This document shows, in pieces, positions 43,080 to 54,900 of a stretch of DNA of 64,000 bases (position 1 is its first letter; every line of letters starts with the position of its first letter). The DNA is from Corallium rubrum (lineage: Eukaryota; Cnidaria; Anthozoa; Scleralcyonacea; Coralliidae). The notes below the pieces were generated by a model that saw only the letters and a list, made by a program, of their open reading frames with translations, ran no database searches and had not been told where the DNA came from. The DNA is taken from contig CAXIUP010000120.1 of the NCBI GenBank assembly GCA_964035015.1, forward strand, positions 1,630,001-1,694,000, given 5' to 3'. The position numbers were made by a program, and so were the translations under genes.

Positions 43080-44354
43080 CATGTGACCAAAAAACTCATT
43101 TCCGTATTTAGACAGCCAATCACATCAAAGAACGTTCCCGTTGCTAGGCGTCATATGCCTCACATGATTTCATCTCTCATATCCGGTCGTATCAATGACA
43201 CGTAAACAACTCATTTGACCTTCGACTATTCTGTTATTATAAAATATCTGTTTTTGTTTAAATCTATTACGCGAATTGATAAAGGATTCAAAGTCTGGTA
43301 CTCGGCTGGCGGCTGCTTTACTAGAGCTGACTTTCACTGAGCCCAAGGTATCTTGACATAAAAACAAAAGAAGGCGAGTCGGCTATATGTTAAACTCGAC
43401 TGCGAATTGAAATTTCATAAAAAAATACGCCGTCTGTAACCAGCCATTAAATGTCGTATGATATTTATACTATAAAAGTACAGCGATGATGCAATTATGC
43501 AAACAGCCGACTTCTCAAGCGGTGATTTAATACACATTACTTTTATATGTCGGCAAAGAAAAACTAACTACGGCAGTCTTGAGAATCGACACAAAATAAA
43601 CTGGACTACGAATCTATGATACAGCGTATCTGCGTTATGGGAAACACGTCGTTTGTGACTTGTAATTTTGTCTGAGGCAATTGTCGTAGGCCTTAATAGT
43701 ATGAAAATATAGTTGTGTATATAAAGTATTTGGAAATCACCAAACCGTGAAGAGGTGAAAAAAAGATGAATTGTGTTAAACACGGCAGCACAAGCGACCA
43801 AAACAAAAGACGATGATTGTACTGAGTTTATCGTCTAAGAAAGTTTATGCACTCAGCGCCCTTCGTTCATCATACCTGAGCGGCTAATATCATACCACCC
43901 TTAGGAAAATCTCTAGTTTGACTCTATAAATTTCAAAATTAGCAGTTGGGCGGCTGGGCGCGATTCGTCAACAGTGAAATATAAACTAATAAAAACTACT
44001 GAACATACGCTTACCTCGAAATACATGTGACAATATAATCCTTTCGCTCAGACCATATTTAATTAGACCACATAGTCCTTATTTTGACAAGAAAATTCAT
44101 CGCCTCCTCTCTATTAATCGCTTGTCGGTCGCACCTTCTTTTGTCCCCGCCATTATATGGTATTCACTTTTGCTGTAAAATTTAGTTTCGCGCGTGCGCA
44201 GTAAGATTTCTACATAAACCGGGGGGAAAACACCCAGAGGAAAACATTATATTCTGATTTTAGACTCGACATACTTCAAGATTAAAATGTAATATTTGAC
44301 TTAAGTCTTTCAAGAGATATCCACAGATACTTTACTAAATTGTCTTAGTTATCA
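43080..44354. other. Non-coding stretch
   Basis: AT-rich, no supported gene, element ends or RNA seen. Confidence 0.35.
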
Positions 44355-44972
44355 GTGGAACTCTTTAAAGTACCTATTGACAACGATATTATTCATCCAA
44401 GCACGACAACTTATATGTCGCTAAACTTGGCACACCCCCCGGAAAAGTTTACACTATGTATGTATGTATGCATGTATCGTGTGAATTTTCGCCACCATCA
44501 CAATACTGCAAAGTTTCTGCGAAACTTTGCACTAAAAAGAAGCAGAAATGTCAGACATGCCAAGCCCACATATGATGAGAAGAGAACTCTATTTTCAACC
44601 AATGGTAAAATGCTTAAATTAAATTATTCTATATATATATTCACTTACATGTAAATATATGATCTTATAAATATTTATATCTTTATTTAGATGACGTTGA
44701 TGATGATGATGATGATGGATATCTGGGTTTGTCACTACTGCAAAAAAATTGAAGAGGTAGACATGGTCCAGTAGGTCAATTCATATCACTTCTAATATTA
44801 TTTAATCATCATCAATTTAATATCATTACTAAATGATCTACAAGTGAACTAATATTTACTTGCTGTATTTGTTTGTTTGAAGGAATTGTGCAGGAATCTT
44901 AAAGGCACCTGATGGGGATTGGTATTGCAGTATTTGCAAAGATTCAGCTGGAGACCAATTTATATAGGACCT
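44355..44972 (+). pseudogene. PHD-like finger relic in split exons (MULE 3' part)
   Basis: An open frame ending KPTYDEKRTLFSTNG reaches a GTAAAA donor near 44606. A tctttatttag acceptor at 44691 opens onto an Asp run encoded by (gat)n, and one frame gives WVCHYCKKIEEVDMVQ. After a second intron (ttgtttgaag, to 44881), NCAGILKAPDGDWYCSICKD ends at a TAG. Cys pairs plus WYCSIC are PHD-like. A shift inside the gat repeat separates the Asp run from the Cys part. Confidence 0.4.
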
Positions 44973-45627
44973 ACAAATCAATACAAAGGAATTATCAAAA
45001 ATTTAGGACATAAATGAACTTGACTTTGTTAATGTTGTAGATTAAATTATTTAGGTGTAGATTCAATTAAGTGTACGTTAAGTTACGGTGATACAATTTA
45101 TTTAATATACTAAGCGTATACATATTCATTATTACTTGAGTGTACGTACTGTAAATAATTAACCCACACCAATTATTGTGTGTTTTAGAGACCTGCCAAA
45201 AAACTTGTTTGGTAAAGTTGTAGCGTGTTTTATGGTAAGAGACAAGACTTCGTCAAACACCTGAAAATGGCTCTTATTCACAAAGTTCTATCTTGAACGA
45301 TTACAAGAATCTAACGTAGTTGAGACTATTTTATAGCCGTTGTCCTCTTTTTATAATTACTGTTACAGCGAGTGTTAGCTTATTGCATCATGATTCTACG
45401 CAAGTCTTTGCGTAGGAACAAAACCGCATAGTTCAATACAAGTTCCTTGTTTCCCAAATACGGTCTTACAAACATGTTTTTCTATTATATCTTACCTAAA
45501 ACTAACCATCTAGAAACCTACTTAAGAAATGCGGAAACCGCTATCATCCTATACGCTAAAATTAATTATCACAAAGAATGCGGAGAATAACCTACGCTCG
45601 AGAACTAATCAAGAATTACACAATTAT
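44973..45627. other. Non-coding stretch
   Basis: AT-rich. No gene or clear LTR beside the Gypsy integrase ORF that follows. Confidence 0.35.
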
Positions 45628-47274
45628 TCATGTTTCCATAGCTAATATTTTATTACAAAACATGTTTAATGATAAATTCCAAACGACTGTTACGGTACAA
45701 AATCTCGTTGCCACGCAGGTGGATGGATGGCCTGCCGGAGATTGGGGGTCTTCGCCGTAAGGGTAGGGGTTGCGTTGCGCGTTAACTCTATCTGGCGGAG
45801 GTTGAAGTGCAGTTTCGTGCTCAAGAACCTGAATCGCGCCGGTTTCCCTATGGGGACAAAATAATTCACCTCGTAATCCCGAAATGTTTCCAAGTTTGAG
45901 GTTGTTGTGATGTGTTATGGTTTCTTTGCCATTGACCGAACGAATTGTGTAGTTAACCCCATGTCTGTTTACTATGGTGTAGGGCCCCAACCATGATTTG
46001 CCAAATTTCCCTTTTTTGGGATGATGTAGCCATACCGTTTGCCCAGGCACAAAGGGAGTCCAACCTTCTTCTCTATCGCACTGCTTTTTCTGGTTAATCG
46101 ACCTTGCTTTTCCTAAGTGTTCACTTGCTACCTGTCTAACATCCTTCAGGACCTCACGCAGTGATCGAGTATATTCATGTTGAGTCATGGGGTTGGACAG
46201 CGGCAGCCCTAACTCTAATTCAATTGGCATTTTTGGTGAATTACCAAAAAACATTTCATAAGGCGAAGTACGGGCGGATTCTTGCCTGCTCGTATTATAA
46301 GCGTAAACAATTGGGTCGAGCCACAGGTCCCAATTATCCTGGTGTTTGGAAACAAAAGTGCTAAGCATATTTTGGAGTGTTCTGTTTTGCCGTTCAACCA
46401 GCCCATCGCAACTAGGGTGATATGCGGTCGTGCGTGTCTTATGAATTCCCATTACATCGCATATTGAGTGCATCAAGTTGCGTGTAACACAATGGGAGGC
46501 CCAAAACGGGAGAATACACTGCTTACCAAAAGTTCTGCTACGGTACTCTTTTGTTGGAAAAGGCTCACACCATTTCGTAAAATGATCCATTAACACGAGA
46601 ATATGCTTATTACCGTGAGATGTTTCTTTTATTGGACCCATATAATCCATGATCCAAAACGTAAATGGCTCGTTTACTTCGACTGGACGAAGAGGGGCTT
46701 TCACAGACTTGGCTGGTGATTTACTCTGGGCACATGCCGTACATGCCTTAATATATTCTTCTACGGACTGCCTCATGTTAGGCCAGTAAAAACGTTCTAC
46801 AAGCCGTTCAAGTGTGCGTGTAACGCCTAAATGACCGGCAAAGGGGTTGTCATGGACCCCTTGGAGAACATTCGAAATTAAAGACTTGCGGATAACTATT
46901 CTGGTTCGTGTGAAATTATTTTGTCTTTTCTTTCGTTCGCCGAGAACTAGCAAACCATTTTGAATAAACAGCCGGTGATAACGAGCTTTAAATGCCTTAA
47001 GGGTTGGAGTGGGGTCAGTAGCTAGCTGTCTGAGAGCTAAAGATTGAACTGTGTGGCTTTCCTTAAGTTTTATTATCTTGGCTATGCATGGATCGTCTTT
47101 CTGCGCTTGTTTCAAATTAAATGTCGGGTCAACCGTAATTGTGGATGAAAACGCATGCACTGGAGTATCGCCAGGATTGGAGGAAGCGTGCGGTCTTAAC
47201 GAACCGATCTCTTTAATTGTGACACATCTTAACTGTTGATCAGCAGGCGGTGTGCGCACTACGACCCCAGGCAT
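45628..47274 (-). pseudogene. Ty3/Gypsy-type integrase, 548-codon open frame lacking the second catalytic Asp
   Basis: Domains in order: N-terminal Asp/Lys-rich leader; HHCC zinc finger (HDNPFAGHLG...CTACAQSK, residues about 140-185); rve core with the first Asp (IMDYMGPI); the Glu region (AYHPSCDGLVERQNRTLQNM); and a GPY/F domain (GKSWLGPYTIVNRHGVNYTI). Between these the expected TDQG-type block with the second Asp is missing: the frame reads RTFGKQCILPFWASHCVTRN, which is another register of the normal sequence, then rejoins at MHSICDVMGI. So two compensating changes near 46460-46560 keep the ORF open but remove the catalytic centre. Reverse transcriptase, protease and gag are absent, and I see no LTRs. 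Confidence 0.85.
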
Positions 47275-48129
47275 TGTGGGTCAAATTACAAAAATCGCTC
47301 ATTTGCCATTCGATGCCGTGGTGATAACAACTCGACTCTGTAAAGCAAAGCGATGGGTATCACTACTTTGTTACCTTTCTTGAGAGATGTTACACGAAAA
47401 GTAAAACTTCAAGAGTTTAAAGGACAAACTGCTGCAGTTGATGCTTCGTGCTTGTTGCATAGAGCGCTATCTATATGCATGAAGTGAAATGGAGACGATA
47501 GCAGGTATATTTTCAGTGTTTTTAATGTGTTGATTACTCGATTTGTATGGCATATTACTTAAGTCGAACTGCACGGAAGCTAAAATTCGCGAATAACGTA
47601 TAATTTTAGATTATTCGGGCTCCTTGTTTCCTATGTGGATCTTCTTGCAAAAAACGAAATCAAAGCCTTTATCGTATTTGATGGTTTACGATTGCCGGCA
47701 AAAGAACCTGAGCGTATAAAAAGGGCAAGGCGAGTAATAATCGACGCAACTTTATGTAAATAAATATAATATATCCTCTGGCCATTTTATGTAAACGAGA
47801 GATTTTGGCTCCTTGAATCAGAAAGCACACAAAACACGCGTGGGAGTCGCTCAATTTTAATATCGTTTGTTCTTTATATGCATGCCATTATTTTGTTTTA
47901 AAATGTTGTTACGCTTTCTTGTGTTTATTTCCTACATGCATGCAGAACTACTTACACGTATATGTTCGCTATCCGAGGTACTACAAAGAACCAAAACCTA
48001 ACTTGTTAGGTCATGTGATCTACTCGGTCACATGACTCATTATGTAACAAATGTATAGACGCCGAGAGGAATTAGTCCAGTTCTGGCCCCTCCTCCGCTC
48101 CTGCGGATAAGGGTCCAGGGAAAACTGTA
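47275..48129. other. Gap between Gypsy integrase and RecQ copy 2
   Basis: No supported ORF. The segment gtcatgtgatctactcggtcacatgactca (48010-48038) contains two CATGTG/CACATG E-box words as an imperfect palindrome. Confidence 0.35.
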
Positions 48130-48141
48130 TGCGCATGCGCG
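48130..48141 (+). promoter_or_regulatory. NRF1-type site upstream of RecQ copy 2
   Basis: tgcgcatgcgcg at 48130-48141 fits the NRF1 consensus (YGCGCAYGCGCR). A half-site, ctgcgcatg, follows at 48182. The ATG is at 48240, so this fits a TATA-less core promoter. Confidence 0.55.
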
Positions 48142-48239
48142 AATTCGAATTTGAATTACCAGCTTTCACTGGGAATCGGTACTGCGCATGTTTCCACTGA
48201 ACGTTCTCTCTATTAACTCATTCGAAATCAAGCCTGGTA

Positions 48240-49081
48240 ATGGACAAAACGACCTATACAAGTGAGACGTATCGGGAATTGTTTCCCCAATACGATCCTA
48301 CTTTTCTGGAGGCCGTTAGTTATGCAGTTACTGTTTGAAATTTCGATTTTACTTTACGTAAGGAACAAATGCAAGCTTTATACGAATATACCAGGGGTAG
48401 AGATGTTGTTATTAACCTGCAGACTGGTTTTGGAAAAAGTCTTTGCTACTCTTTGTGTCCCTTAATTTGTGATAGTTTACGTGGTGTTACTTCCAAGGAA
48501 CTGCGGAGTATCCTTGTCCTTATATCACCTCTGAAGGCGCTAATGGATGATCAAATTTTCAGTCTTGAACAGCACAGTTTATCCTGTTTAAAATTGACAC
48601 CGAACGTTTCTAAAGAAGAAATCCTTCAGATAAAGTGTGGCGATGTTCAAGTATTAGTACTTTCCCCTGAGTCATTTGAGTGTGTTGTTGTACGGAGAGT
48701 ACTACAGGCAGTGAAAGCCCGTATTCATTGTGTTGCAATTGACGAAGCACATTGCATCGAACAGTGGTAAGTATTTACAATAAAGCTATTTTGTGTTGCT
48801 TTTTCTATTACCTATATTTATTAAGAAAGTATTACAGAATGCCATTTATAATTATCAATTATGTTTAGAGTTAGCAAGCAATTGTATTTTATGAATTTAT
48901 TCATTTAGTTAATATCATTTGTTATATTGATTATAAAAGGTAAAATTCACACTTGCCTTCATGGTTTGAACAGTGTACTTACACCCTCTATGCAAGATAT
49001 AGTGATAGTAGGGATAAGGCAATTTATCATCCAATCGTTGAACTTTTTACGTATTGAACTCAATGCAAATCATAACACAAT

Positions 49082-49119
<38 letters not shown>

Positions 49120-50003
49120 ATATTAATTTGCATTGAGTTTGATGCATGAAATGGTCAAAATTATTGTCTAACGTCTAAACCCATGAATTACAACTTTTTT
49201 GGTTGCTTTTTAAGGGGCAGAGACTTCAGAAGTGCTTATGAGAATTTGGGGCAAGTGAGATCTCTTTTATTGCCCAAGTTACCTCTTATGGCCCTAACAG
49301 CTACAATAACCGAAGCAAGTTTGGCACATATTGTTAATAATCTTGACATGGAGGGGTTTTCTCTTATCAAAGGTTCTAACAATAGAAAAAACATTTTCTA
49401 TTCAGTACAACCAATTGAGAAGTACCAAGACAATGATTTTGAGAAGATGGAATTAGCTTTTTCAAAATGTTTCAAATCAGTTATTGACGATCTTAAAGAA
49501 AATAGTAATAGTGCAGATCGATGCATAATTTTTGCTTTAGTCACAATGATTGCTGTGAGGTTTATGAGTGTTTTGAAAGAAATTTAGGGGATAGCATCTT
49601 TCATCAAGGGAACAAACACGAAAGACTTGTTGACATTTATGTGAAAATAACAAGTGAATCTCGCAAGAAATTGATTCTAGACTTGTTCAGGGACAAAAGT
49701 GGCTATATGCGTTTGGTTATTGCTTCTGTTGCATTTGGTATGGGTGTTAACTGTCCAGATGTACACAAAGTCATTCAGTTTAGAGCTCCTGCATCTTTAA
49801 CAAGTTATGTCCAAGAAAGTGGAAGGGGTGGGCGTGATGGAAATGCTTCAAATGCAATTCTTTTTTACTCAGCGAAAGAATTTGGTGTTCGAAAAGCAAA
49901 ATTGTCCAAATCTAACAATCATTATGAATTGAACGAATTAGAAGCTATGCAAACTTATTGTCACACGTTTTGCGTACTTAGTATTTCGGATAAGTCTGTG
50001 TAA
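48240..50003 (+). pseudogene. RecQ-like DNA helicase, second family member
   Basis: From the ATG at 48240 (MDKTTYTSETYRELFPQYDP). A TGA at 48336-48338 is codon 33. Beyond it come motif I (NLQTGFGKSLCYSLCP), Ia (LVLISPLKALMDDQ), Ib/II (CVAIDEAHCIEQW), an intron with GTAAGT at 48767 and ttgctttttaag ending 49214, motif III (LPLMALTATITEASL), then, after a shift near 49530, motif V (LVIASVAFGMGVNCPDVHKV) and VI (QESGRGGRDGNASNAILFY). The intron lies in the Trp codon after DEAHCIEQ, as in copies L and R. The C-terminal region is shorter than in copy L. Possibly functional if translation starts after the early stop, except for the shift. Confidence 0.82.
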
Positions 50004-50174
50004 TTCTTTCAACAAAGTTTCTAAATCTATAGGAGAAGCTTTAGCGCGAATCAAATACGATTGTCTATCTTTTGAGGACAATTGGTGGAAGTCAGCCAAA
50101 TGGTTGGATAATTTGAGTAAACTTTTCTTTCCACAGATGGGGCAGTCCTTACGCGTCCGAGGCATGATGTACAC
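49938..50174 (-). CDS. Small C2H2-type zinc-finger ORF
   Basis: A 78-residue ORF, MYIMPRTRKDCPICGKKSLL KLSNHL. The finger is CPICGKKSLLKLSNHLADFH (C2-H2) followed by a helix, SSKDRQSYLIRAKA, and a second helical region. It overlaps the 3' end of the RecQ gene on the opposite strand by 66 bases. I have the impression of similar MPRTRK..CP.CGK ORFs in cnidarian repeats, but cannot name the element. Probably DNA-binding (inference). Confidence 0.45.
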   Translation of the reverse strand: MYIMPRTRKDCPICGKKSLLKLSNHLADFHQLSSKDRQSYLIRAKASPIDLETLLKELHRLIRNTKYAKRVTISLHSF

Positions 50175-50369
50175 TAAACGTTTAGAGTTTTAGCGACAAC
50201 TTAAATTACGTTAGATTCTCAAGGACTTATGTGTCCCGGAAGGACTTTTATTTGATAATTAGTCCCGTTTGAATAATACAACATGTGCCCTCTCTGATCC
50301 CCCAGGAGCTTATGTTACCCCATGATCCAATTTTTTATAAAGAGAAAATATAAAACCTTGAATGTAAGC

Positions 50370-50437
50370 GCGAGGGTGGCCGAATGGTTAAGGGTTTAAA
50401 GTCCCAGAAGACGTGGGTTCGAATCCCACACCTGGCA
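50370..50437 (+). tRNA. tRNA-like sequence (Leu/Ser-type arms, shortened anticodon region)
   Basis: gcgaggg tggccgaatggttaagg contains a perfect A box, and gtgggttcgaatcccac is a complete T arm with B box. The 3' acceptor side acctggc pairs with gcgaggg at five of seven positions. Only about 19 bases lie where a Leu or Ser tRNA has an anticodon arm and variable arm, so it is not a working tRNA. It may be a pseudogene or the head of a short interspersed element. Confidence 0.55.
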
Positions 50438-50575
50438 GTGATTTTTCTTCAAAATAAGACAACAGATAATGTTAATAAAAGATATATTATTCATTTTCCT
50501 ATTTACAAGCACACAAAGTTAAAATTATTAATTATCAGCACACAAAGTTAAAATCTCTAAACTATTTACAATTAT

Positions 50576-51954
50576 TTACAGATCCCATGTGTTGAAATTT
50601 TCTACAATTACTCGTTTATTGTACACTATCCTATAATCCTGGTGTTGTTGTTTTGTGATAACCTGCTTCGTGCGAGTGTCCCTAGTAATTTTGAACAGTA
50701 TATCTACAGCAACTTTCGGTGGACCTGTGCTTTCCATATCACACAGGATATTAAAATACATGAGATCACACATAACATTATAATTAATTTTCTCCAATGT
50801 TTGGAAATTTAAAGTTATACCTCGTATCTTACAACACGTTTTACCATTGTTCATTTCATACGCGTAATTCTTAGGACCCAAAAACGAAAGTCGTGATGTG
50901 ACCACCATCTAGCTCGTCCATCAATTCGCCCAAATAAACGCCGGTCTCCGATTCTGGCTCTCCAGGTCTACTTAGGTAAATCACTGAGTCCGTGTCGTAA
51001 TATAGAACTCTTTCTCCCAGTTGTTCCAACGTATTGTAAAGCTTTAGCCGAGCGTGGGCAGTTGTGAATGCAGCAATCACCACATTGATCTTGGCATTCG
51101 GCTGGATGAAGTTATCTTTGTACTCGTATCGTAGTTCTACGACGTCGTTCTTACAAACGAGGCGTCCGTCACCTCAATCTCATCGGATGTCAACATGTCG
51201 AAATACACTTGCGGATCTGTAATAAGTTTTACTTGGGTCATGTTGGTTCTCTGCGCAAATTTTCCTGCAAAAACAAACAAAAAAAAAAAGATAACCGTAT
51301 TAACATTGTGTTAATTTTAACTTACTTCCCCCTTTTTACCACTAAGTTGCTAGACTTACCCCAGAACGAGTTTAACATCAATTTCGCCAGTGCACGTAGG
51401 CCAGGGTTTCTCTCGATCTTGTTCCGATCCATCAGGATACCTTCGCGTTGATAGTACTCGTCGATATACTGCTGCTTTTTCTCATCGGTGTTGCAACCCT
51501 CAGGGAAACCACTGGATTCTTGCTTAATCTTTAGGAATGTATCGATGTACTCGCTGAAGAGCTCGTTGCTCTGTCTAGGGAAATGCCATACTTCGTGAAC
51601 GTTAACCAAACGATAACCCTTCTCCAACGCTTTCTCTAATTCATTAGTGACCCAAGTACCCTGAATTGCACGTTCCTGGTCTGTATGATTGCATGGCTCC
51701 TAGTTCAATCCGTCAGCACAAGTTTGGCACAGCGGGAACATAAGCTTTCCGTGAGCACGATACGGTAGAACCGGATGGTAAAGACCACATGGGGGGAGAA
51801 CGGTACATTTGACCAAACCGAAATACTCTGTGATATCGCCAAAGTTCTCGGTGATAATCTCAGGATGGCCCACTGGATATGAACAGTACTTATTCGTCCA
51901 TGGACACAAACTTGTAAAGTCCACAAACGTGTAAAGTCCAGAAATGATGGGTCT
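50576..51954 (-). pseudogene. Polinton pPolB copy 2, palm/thumb part (downstream of the LINE insertion)
   Basis: Read leftward: motif A (FVDFTSLCPWTNKY), CTVLPPCGLYHPVLPYR, a Cys pair (CQTCADGLN), and, after a TAG near 51700, the block RAIQGTWVTNELEKALEKGY. Then ALAKLMLNSFWG, an intron (51265-51359), GKFAQRTNMTQV, the YEYKDNFIQPNAKINVVIAA block and motif C (LYYDTDSVIYLSRPGEPESE). The C-terminus ends VYNKRVIVENFNTWDL at 50576. Frames shift near 51160 (after GRLVCKN/EVTD) and near 50885. Its sequence is diverged from copy 1, so the two copies are different Polinton lineages and not recent duplicates. Confidence 0.88.
51265..51359 (-). other. Spliceosomal intron in pPolB copy 2 (95 bp)
   Basis: Minus-strand donor ttctggg|GTAAGT and acceptor ttttgtttgtttttgcag|gaaaatttgcg. 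Splicing restores SFWG-KFAQRTNM with the intron in phase 1 of the Gly codon, the same position as in copy 1, while the intron sequences themselves differ. Confidence 0.88.
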
Positions 51955-54900
51955 TTTTTTCGACCAGCTTATGGACATCGCAAGAAAGATTGGACAACAT
52001 ATCTAAAATATGTCAGTCAAGTACTGAAACATTAGTTGATAATGATACATCACATGAAAATATGAGTAGCGATTTTTTCACTAGCCTTAATTCTATTCCG
52101 AATGAAAGAGGTTTTAAGATGGCTTTTCTAAACATTGTCAGCTTGCCTAAAAAAATTGATGAAATACGTTACTCAATGTCCAACAAATACATTGACTTGA
52201 TTGGCTTTAATGAGACGCGACTTGATTTGAATATAGCTGATAATATGATTTACCTTGATGGTTATGATATTGTTAGAAAAGACAGATCAAGAAATGGAGG
52301 TGGAGTTTGTATCTACTTGCGTAGCTCTATCAACTATAATGTAAGACATGATCTAATTCCCTCTGAATTGGAGGCTGTTTGTGTAGAAATTATTAAGCCA
52401 CATAGTCGACCATTTCTGGTTACAACTATCTATCGACCACCACATGCAACATCTGATTTCTTTGATAATTTTGAAAAATTAATCAAAGCGATTGATGATG
52501 AAAATAAAGAAATGTATATTCTTGGTGATTTAAATTGTGACATGCTTAAAACAGAATCTGATGCACCAACCAAGAAAATAAAGTCATTATATGAATTGTA
52601 TCAATTATCACAATTGATTGAGGGAGCTACTCGGGTAACCATGACAACAGCCAGCCTCATTGATCATATAGTTACAAATAAACCAGAGAAAATTTCTGAT
52701 TCTGGTGTTATTCATACAGGAATCAGTGATCATAGTTTGGTATTTGCCATCAGAAAAACTCGTGTTACTAAGAAACAAGATGAAAATGTAGTAGAGATTA
52801 GGAACATGAAAAATTTTGATGGCCAAAGATTTGTTGAGGGACTGCTGGATCAGCATTGGGAATATGTGTACTTTTTCACTAATGATCCAAATGCTATGTG
52901 GGAAATTTGGAAGAAATTGTTTGAAGAAGTCCTAAATAAGCATGCACCCCTTCAACGAAAAAAGATCAGATCAAAAAAAGTCCCTTGGATAACAAGTGAT
53001 ATCAAAAAACTTATAAATAGGAGAGATAAATTTAAAAGAAAAGCCATTGTTAAAAACCTAGAAGCAGATTGGTTAAATTATAAACAAACTAGAAACAAAG
53101 TAAATATAGAATTAAGAAAAGCCAAAAAAGATTATTACTCCAAGAAAATTGCTGGTCAAAAATACAATCCTAAAGAGGCTTGGAAAACAATAAATAACCT
53201 ACTAGGCAAACAAAACAAACCAACAATAGTAAATGAGTTGAATCTGGATGGAAATAATGTAACCAATTCTGAAGACATTGCAGAGGGGTTCCATGACTTC
53301 TTTTCAAATATTGGTCCTGATTTAGCTAGCAAAATTGATACCTCAAATTGCAATTTTCAAGAATATATTAAGAAACCTAAATCAGAATTTACTGCATTTG
53401 AACCAATTACTACCAACAAAATTTACCATCTTTTGCGTGGCCTTTCCAGTGCAAAAGCCACTGGCATTGACAAGATTTCAAGTAAAATTCTAAAGATAGC
53501 GGCGCCTGCCATCTCAAGTTCATTAACTTATATCTTTAATCAGGCTATTACATTATGCACTTTTCCTGATGAATGGAAAATGGCAAGAGTATTACCTCTT
53601 TATAAAAATGGCCATAGAAATTTGCCTGGTAACTACAGGCCAATTTCTGTTTTGCCAGCTGTTAGCAAAGTTATGGAACGAATTTTATATGACCAACTAT
53701 ATGATTATTTGACAAAATTTGGCCTGCTCAGTGATTGTCAGTTTGGCTTCCGAAAACGTCACTCAACTGCTACAGCATTATTAGACTGCACTAATAGTTG
53801 GTATATGAATATTGACAAAAAATTATTTAACTTAGTTGTACTAATTGACTTAAAAAAAGCATTTGATACTGTCGACCACCAGATTCTACTAAAAAAACTG
53901 GAACTTTATGGTGTCAAAGGAGATGCCTATTCTCTATTAAAATCATACTTAATGAATCGCAGTCAGAAATGCCAAGTAAATGGAACTATTTCATCAGAGC
54001 GGTTGATTAAGTGTGGTGTACCACAAGGCTCTATTTTAGGGCCATTATTCTTTCTGTTATATATTAATGACTTGCCTCAGTGTTTACATAAAACAAAACC
54101 TCGATTGTTTGCTGATGATACAAACCTTACAGCAGCTGGAGAATCAATTAATGATGTTCAAGTTGCAATGAATTCTGACTTAGAAAACCTTAGGAAATGG
54201 TTAATTGCCAATAAACTTAGTTTGAATGTAGCCAAAACTGAATTTATATTAATTGGATCAAGACCAATGATAAAAAGTATTTCAAGTGCACAACCAAATG
54301 TTATCATTGAAAACAAACCAATTAAGCAAGTTTATGATTGCAAAACTCTTGGAGTGACTGTTGACCAGTATTTATCTTGGAAGAATAATACTGAAAATAT
54401 TTGTAAGAAAATAACATCAGGAATATCAGCTCTTTGTCGAATAAAGGAATTTGTTGAGAAAGATACACTTCTTTCTGTATATAATTCTATTGTTCGTCCA
54501 TACTTTAATTATTGCTGTGAAGTATGGGATGTGTTCGGTGAAACGCAATCAAAGCGCCTCCAAAAGCTCCAAAACAGAGCTGCTCGAATCATAATGAACA
54601 TGAGCAATGATGTAGATCATCTGGTTGCTTTAGGTGCTTTAGGCTGGGAGCCACTTAAAGTAGAAAGGAAAAAGGCTAAGGCAAAACTGATGTTTAAATT
54701 GTTTAACAAAATGGGTCCTAAATCACTTACTGAATTATTTACCTTCAAAAGTGAAATGTCAAATTATGAACTTCGAGACATTTCAAGTACTCTTTGCTTA
54801 CCACAGCCGCGTACTAATAGCATGAAAAAAGCTTCATGTTTGACGGGGCATACATTTGGAATTCTTTACCAAAAGAAATTAGGGAGAGCAACTCCCTCAT

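Noticed and set aside
49084..49115. (TA)n tract as a regulatory or origin signal
   Set aside because: Simple repeat in an intron; nothing else supports a function.
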